A stretch of 64,000 nucleotides of DNA. Source: Bacteroidota bacterium. GTDB taxonomy: Bacteria > Bacteroidota > Rhodothermia > Rhodothermales > JANQRZ01. The translations under genes and the position numbers were made by a program. Under the pieces are notes generated by a model. That model did no database searches. It worked only from the letters and a program-made list of their open reading frames with translations, and was not told where the DNA came from. Location of the stretch: NCBI GenBank assembly GCA_038746285.1, contig JBCDKT010000003.1, positions 16,003 through 80,002 on the forward strand, given 5' to 3'. Positions 61,100 through 64,000 of the stretch are shown piece by piece (position 1 is the first letter of the stretch; every line of letters starts with the position of its first letter).

Positions 61100-61867
61100 A
61101 TGATCCATCACGCTGCCCTGCTCGTCGCTGTTCTGCTGCTCACGCCCGGTTGCGGGCCGGACACGGCCGAGGACCTCGCCCGCGCAGCGCCTGCGGAGGC
61201 GGCTAGTGCGGCGGACGAGGTGCCGCGCGACACGACGGTCTACACCGTGGGCTCGGCCAGCCGCGACGGAATCGGCGTCTTCTACATGGGCCGCGAGATA
61301 TCCCAGGTGATGGGGCACCGGGGCGCGGCCTGGCTCGAGCGCTCGGACCGCGCCGAGACCGAGCAGCCCGACCGCGTCGTGGATTCACTTGGCCTCGCGC
61401 CGGACGACGTGGTGGCGGACATCGGAGCGGGGACGGGCTACTTCGCCTTCCGCATCGCGGACCGCGTGCCCGAAGGCGGGGTCTACGCCGTCGACATTCA
61501 GCCCGAGATGCTGGGCATCATCGAGGCCCGCGCCGCGCAGGCCGGGCGCGACAACGTCGTGCCGGTGCAGGGCTACATCGACGATCCCAACCTGCCCGAC
61601 GGCGAGGTCGATGCGGTGCTGATCGTCGACGCGTACCACGAGTTCTCGCACCCGCGCGAGATGATGCAGGGCATCGTCCGGTCGCTCCGCCCCGGCGGAC
61701 GCGTCGTCCTGATCGAGTACCGAGGCGAGGACCCGACGGTCCCGATCAAGCCGCTCCACAAGATGACCGAGGCGCAGGTCCGGCTTGAGCTGGAAGCTGT
61801 TGGGCTGCGGCACGTCGAGACCAAAGGCTTCCTGCCCCGGCAGCACTTCCTGGTGTTCGAGAAGTGA
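61100..61867 (+). CDS. lipoprotein SAM-dependent methyltransferase
   Basis: 255 residues from ATG 61100. A lipoprotein signal (LLVAVLLLTPGC-GPD) precedes a class I methyltransferase domain: VVADIGAGTGYFAFRIA (SAM site I), VYAVDIQPEML (acidic loop), VDAVLIVDAYHEF and LRPGGRVVLIEY. A membrane-anchored, periplasmic methyltransferase is odd because SAM is cytosolic, yet such exported homologues are known in environmental bacteria. Substrate unknown. The last 20 codons recur, diverged, after the downstream toxin-antitoxin genes. Confidence 0.85.
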   Translation: MIHHAALLVAVLLLTPGCGPDTAEDLARAAPAEAASAADEVPRDTTVYTVGSASRDGIGVFYMGREISQVMGHRGAAWLERSDRAETEQPDRVVDSLGLAPDDVVADIGAGTGYFAFRIADRVPEGGVYAVDIQPEMLGIIEARAAQAGRDNVVPVQGYIDDPNLPDGEVDAVLIVDAYHEFSHPREMMQGIVRSLRPGGRVVLIEYRGEDPTVPIKPLHKMTEAQVRLELEAVGLRHVETKGFLPRQHFLVFEK

Positions 61868-61886
61868 ACAGGCTGAGTCGCTTCCG

Positions 61887-62315
61887 ATGAGCACGCCGCA
61901 GATCGTCCTTGACACGAACGTCATCGTCAGCGCGCAACGGTCTCGGCGCGGTGCGTCGTCCAAGCTGGTGTCGCTCGTCGGGACAGGTGCGTTCGACATA
62001 CACCTCGCCGTGCCGCTCGCGCTGGAGTATGAAGCGGTGCTGGCGCGTCAGCGAGAGGAGTTGGGTCTTTCGCAGGAGGATGTCGGCGATGTGGTGGACG
62101 CGCTGTGTGCGCTCGCCGTCCCGCACCGGATCTACTTTTCGTGGCGACCGTACCTACGCGACGCTGGCGACGAGCACGTGTTGGAACTTGCCGTCGCTGC
62201 CGGGTGCGACTACATCGTCACATACGACCGGAGAGACTTCGTCGGAGCCGAGCAGTTCGGTGTTGGCGTGATCGATCCCAGAGCTTTCCTCCAAAAGATC
62301 GGAGCAGTGCCATGA
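61887..62315 (+). CDS. PIN-domain ribonuclease toxin
   Basis: 142 residues. PIN motifs: IVLDTNVIVSAQRS, EYEAVLAR, DEHVLELAVAAGCDYIVTYDRRDF, giving the conserved Asp/Glu of the active site. It belongs to the group of putative TA-system PIN toxins that are about 140 residues long. These cut tRNA or rRNA. Its stop overlaps the start of the next gene (ATGA), which encodes the likely antitoxin, so the order is toxin first. Confidence 0.85.
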   Translation: MSTPQIVLDTNVIVSAQRSRRGASSKLVSLVGTGAFDIHLAVPLALEYEAVLARQREELGLSQEDVGDVVDALCALAVPHRIYFSWRPYLRDAGDEHVLELAVAAGCDYIVTYDRRDFVGAEQFGVGVIDPRAFLQKIGAVP

Positions 62316-62548
62316 ACACGCTTAGCCTGAACATTCCGCGTTCGCTTCAGGAGCAGGTCGAAGCGCTGGCTGCTCGAGAGGGGGTGTCGGTCGGCGAGTT
62401 TGTCGCGCTCGCGCTCGCGGAAAAGGTGGCGTCGCTGGCGACGGCGGGCTACCTCGCCGAGCGTGCCAAGCACGGGAGCCGAGAGAAGCTACTCGCGGTG
62501 TTGGCGAAAGCCCCAGACGTGGAGCCGGGCGAAGAAGACCGGCTGTAA
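62312..62548 (+). CDS. ribbon-helix-helix-like antitoxin
   Basis: 78 residues: TLSLNIPRSLQEQVEALAAREGVSVGEFVALALAEKV forms an RHH-type DNA-binding start, followed by a helical toxin-binding tail (AERAKHGSREKLLAVLAKAPDVEP). It starts inside the stop of the PIN toxin gene. It should repress its own operon and block the toxin. Confidence 0.85.
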   Translation: MNTLSLNIPRSLQEQVEALAAREGVSVGEFVALALAEKVASLATAGYLAERAKHGSREKLLAVLAKAPDVEPGEEDRL

Positions 62549-62556
62549 GCGGCAAA

Positions 62557-62627
62557 GGCTGCGGTGGGTCAAGATGAAAGGCTTTCTGCCCTGCCAGCAC
62601 TTCCTCGTATTTGAGAAAGGCTCTTAG
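62557..62627 (+). pseudogene. 3' end of a second methyltransferase copy
   Basis: Reads WVKMKGFLPCQHFLVFEKGS-stop and matches the end of the gene at 61100 at about 79 percent over 63 nt. Changes fall mostly at third codon positions, so it is a diverged paralogue end rather than a fresh target-site copy. The body of that paralogue is gone. Confidence 0.7.
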
Positions 62628-62632
62628 AGCCA

Positions 62633-62709
62633 CTAGGCCGTTATCCACGACGCGGCGTACTGCTGCATGAGCGAGTCGCGCGTGATTAGCAGCAGCCCCT
62701 TCCCTTGTC
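62633..62709 (-). pseudogene. C-terminal remnant of a VapC-type PIN toxin
   Basis: On the minus strand GKGLLLITRDSLMQQYAASWITA-stop matches the usual VapC ending (GLxLVTRDxxxxxYxVxxxxA). It has no start. Its N-terminal part lies at 63241-63405 on the same strand, beyond an AT-rich insert. Confidence 0.65.
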
Positions 62710-63240
62710 GTTAACGGTGATGGCCAATAGGATAAGAGATAGTATTACTCTACTGGTGGGAGGCTTAGGGTCACTTCTGCTTCTCCTGTGGATGGCCTAC
62801 AGGTTAGTGTCGGTTATTTTTGTTCATACAACCGGTGATAGCATAGATGGATTGGTTATAAGCAAGGAGGATACAGGAGGAAGAATAAATATTAGAGTCG
62901 AGTACATTGTAGACGATAAAAGATACGTTAATAAATTAAGATTGGCTTATGATATCGGAGTGAGAACAGAAGTGGGAGACACTATCGCGCTCAAGTATAC
63001 CAGGGCGCTACCAGGTACGGTCCTGGCTAGCGAGGGTGATGTGCAACTGGGCTTATACATTTGGTTGGCCACTGTGATGGCCTTCTGTGTGCCGGGGCTG
63101 TGGCGGGCTGGAAAAGTCTTGAAGGTCCTGAGAGATCATCGCTCTGGATCATGACCTGGACTCCAGACTCTCATAGCACTTCGCCTGAGTATGCTCACTA
63201 CCCAGTGCCTCGAGGTGACTGAACTCAGAACAGCGGCCCA
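62710..63240. mobile_element. AT-rich insertion within a vapC gene
   Basis: This stretch is markedly AT-richer than everything around it and separates the two halves of a minus-strand vapC. It carries one plus-strand gene (62720). No transposase, terminal repeats or target duplication is clear; about 60 vapC codons are lost at the site. Mechanism of entry unknown. Confidence 0.55.
62720..63154 (+). CDS. small two-helix membrane protein (DUF3592-like), foreign composition
   Basis: 144 residues from ATG 62720. A first helix (ITLLVGGLGSLLLLLWMAYRLV), a short beta domain (GLVISKEDTGGRINIRVEYIVDDKRYVN, GDTIALKYTRALPGTVLASE) and a second helix (LGLYIWLATVMAFCVPGLW) match the DUF3592 layout. Codon use (AGA, ATA, TTA) is quite unlike its neighbours, so it was acquired from a low-GC source. 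Function unknown. Confidence 0.65.
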   Translation: MANRIRDSITLLVGGLGSLLLLLWMAYRLVSVIFVHTTGDSIDGLVISKEDTGGRINIRVEYIVDDKRYVNKLRLAYDIGVRTEVGDTIALKYTRALPGTVLASEGDVQLGLYIWLATVMAFCVPGLWRAGKVLKVLRDHRSGS

Positions 63241-63405
63241 TCAGATTTGAGTGTACCCGTAACCAGAACGGGATGCTGTGCTGACGAAGACCGCGTGGCG
63301 GGCGCCCTGAATAGCCTCGCGGGTGTCATCCGAAAGGCGCTCCGGCGCGTCGAGGCTCCAGAGCAGTACACGAGTGTCCAGCAGGAAGCGGGTCGGCTCA
63401 GCCAT
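63241..63405 (-). pseudogene. N-terminal part of a VapC-type PIN toxin
   Basis: 54 codons from ATG 63405: [20 protein letters not shown] and [12 protein letters not shown] are the classic VapC start, then unrelated residues (RSGYGYTQI) and a stop. The rest of the toxin is displaced to 62633-62709. The truncated product lacks most of the active site. Confidence 0.75.
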
Positions 63406-63429
63406 CAGCCGGCTCGATGGCTGAGGCTA

Positions 63430-63630
63430 CTATTGCACTCGCCATGCGCGGACGTCGGGAGCGTCCGAGGGGAAGGCCCGCGCTTTGAGCACACGGGCGA
63501 TGCGCTGCCGCTCCTGAGGCGACAGGCTACGGTGCTGCGCCCGGTCCCACGCCGCTGCATCCTCAAAGCTGTCGGACTTGTGCACGACCCGTTCGATGGC
63601 GCGCGTCCGGGATGTTCTGGTGTCAGCCAT
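63430..63630 (-). CDS. probable antitoxin of the broken vapC
   Basis: 66 residues from ATG 63630: [51 protein letters not shown]. The F-x-x-A-x-x-WD...LSP-ERxRIARxLxxRA pattern is a small family I associate with toxin or nucleotidyltransferase neighbours. It ends 25 nt before the vapC start, so it was its partner or a bystander. No DNA-binding motif is clear. Confidence 0.55.
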   Translation of the reverse strand: MADTRTSRTRAIERVVHKSDSFEDAAAWDRAQHRSLSPQERQRIARVLKARAFPSDAPDVRAWRVQ

Positions 63631-63643
63631 GGGGGTCAAAGAG

Positions 63644-63678
63644 AAAGGCAGCCGGTGCAAATCAAACCGGCTGCCTTT
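63644..63678. terminator. strong hairpin between aldolase and antitoxin genes
   Basis: A 13-bp perfect stem (AAAGGCAGCCGGT / ACCGGCTGCCTTT) with a 9-nt loop, flanked by T- or A-rich ends. It lies 25 nt behind the aldolase stop on the minus strand. Confidence 0.8.
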
Positions 63679-63702
63679 TGGCCTAGTTCCAGTTTCAGGC
63701 TC

Positions 63703-64000
63703 TTACGCCACCGTCACGTCGTCGTTGAGGTAGACGTCCTGGATCGTGTTGAGGAGCTTGACGCCTTCGGCCATCGGGCGCTGGAACGCTTTGCGGCCGG
63801 AGATGAGGCCCATCCCGCCGGCGCGCTTGTTGATAACGGCCGTGCGGGCGGCCTGGGCGAAGTCGTCTTTGCCGGAGCCGCCGCCGGAGTTGATCAGCCC
63901 GGCGCGGCCCATGTAGCCGTTGGCGACCTGGTAGCGCGTGAGGTCGATGGGGTGGTCGCTCGCGAGCTCGGTGTAGATCCGCTCGTCGAGCTTGCCGTAG
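63703..64000 (-). CDS. class I fructose-bisphosphate aldolase (archaeal/DhnA type), 3' part
   Basis: The frame is open to the right edge, so about 98 C-terminal residues are visible: [61 protein letters not shown] and a short tail. The NSGG...[15 protein letters not shown] phosphate-binding end is typical of FbaB/DhnA-type aldolases, which split fructose-1,6-bisphosphate via a Schiff base. The catalytic lysine lies outside the window. Confidence 0.9.
   Translation of the reverse strand, partial: YGKLDERIYTELASDHPIDLTRYQVANGYMGRAGLINSGGGSGKDDFAQAARTAVINKRAGGMGLISGRKAFQRPMAEGVKLLNTIQDVYLNDDVTVA

Noticed and set aside
63703..63912. A 69-residue protein starting at 63912
   Set aside because: The frame continues upstream to the window edge with aldolase residues, so this ATG is internal.

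Overview
This 64 kb window is GC-rich bacterial chromosome with no plasmid, phage or rRNA features. Type 9 secretion sorting tails on exported proteins, a TonB-dependent receptor paired with a DUF4249-like lipoprotein, a DksA homologue without zinc ligands, few Shine-Dalgarno sequences, a TAnnTT(G/C)-type promoter box and O-antigen/lipid A genes all point to the Bacteroidota/Rhodothermota side of the tree. The high GC and long-type IleS fit Rhodothermia (Rubricoccus/Rubrivirga/Rhodothermus-like) best. This placement is inference from gene content only.

Layout. 1-4.1 kb (minus): exopolysaccharide or O-antigen export cluster (SLBB/Wza-type export protein, Wzz-type chain-length protein, O-antigen ligase/polymerase-like protein cut by the edge). 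4.2-11.2 kb: ispE, a secreted GH16-like protein, an SbcD/Mre11-type nuclease, a class A penicillin-binding protein and lpxH. 11.4-15.7 kb: two rhomboid genes (the second looks catalytically dead), an EEP-family membrane hydrolase and an L,D-transpeptidase. 15.7-26.6 kb: cation homeostasis, with a wrecked CPA2 antiporter, a complete Mrp Na+/H+ antiporter operon in the order F-G-AB-C-D-E, an NTF2-like secreted protein, a porin and an intact CPA2 antiporter. 26.6-34.3 kb: ispG with a long Lys/Pro tail, DinB, VIT-VWA, YggS, a DivIVA-like protein and purine nucleoside phosphorylase. 34.3-36.5 kb: an FG-GAP repeat protein with a T9SS tail and an orphan copy of such a tail. 36.8-50.7 kb: housekeeping block (ileS, dksA-like, lspA, ATP-grasp, lepA, two signal peptidases I, an M24 peptidase, a DnaJ-type chaperone). 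50.8-56.6 kb: TonB receptor and lipoprotein pair, DUF3047, and a DUF4062-TPR protein. 56.7-64 kb: lpdA, an orphan EutN/CcmL microcompartment vertex protein, a Phd-like antitoxin, a two-module AAA ATPase, a lipoprotein methyltransferase, a PIN toxin-antitoxin pair, a vapC split by AT-rich DNA, and the 3' part of a class I fructose-bisphosphate aldolase gene.

Working themes. Several genes serve the envelope (export, lipid A, peptidoglycan, signal peptidases I and II, porin, TonB receptor). Mrp, CPA2 and the decayed CPA2 copy serve monovalent cations and pH, suggesting a saline habitat. ispE and ispG belong to the MEP isoprenoid pathway. The most unusual layer is non-coding: many spacers carry short locus-specific word repeats, often as inverted arms, and related repeats have entered coding sequence (ileS, a signal peptide) or sit directly against a start codon (lpxH).
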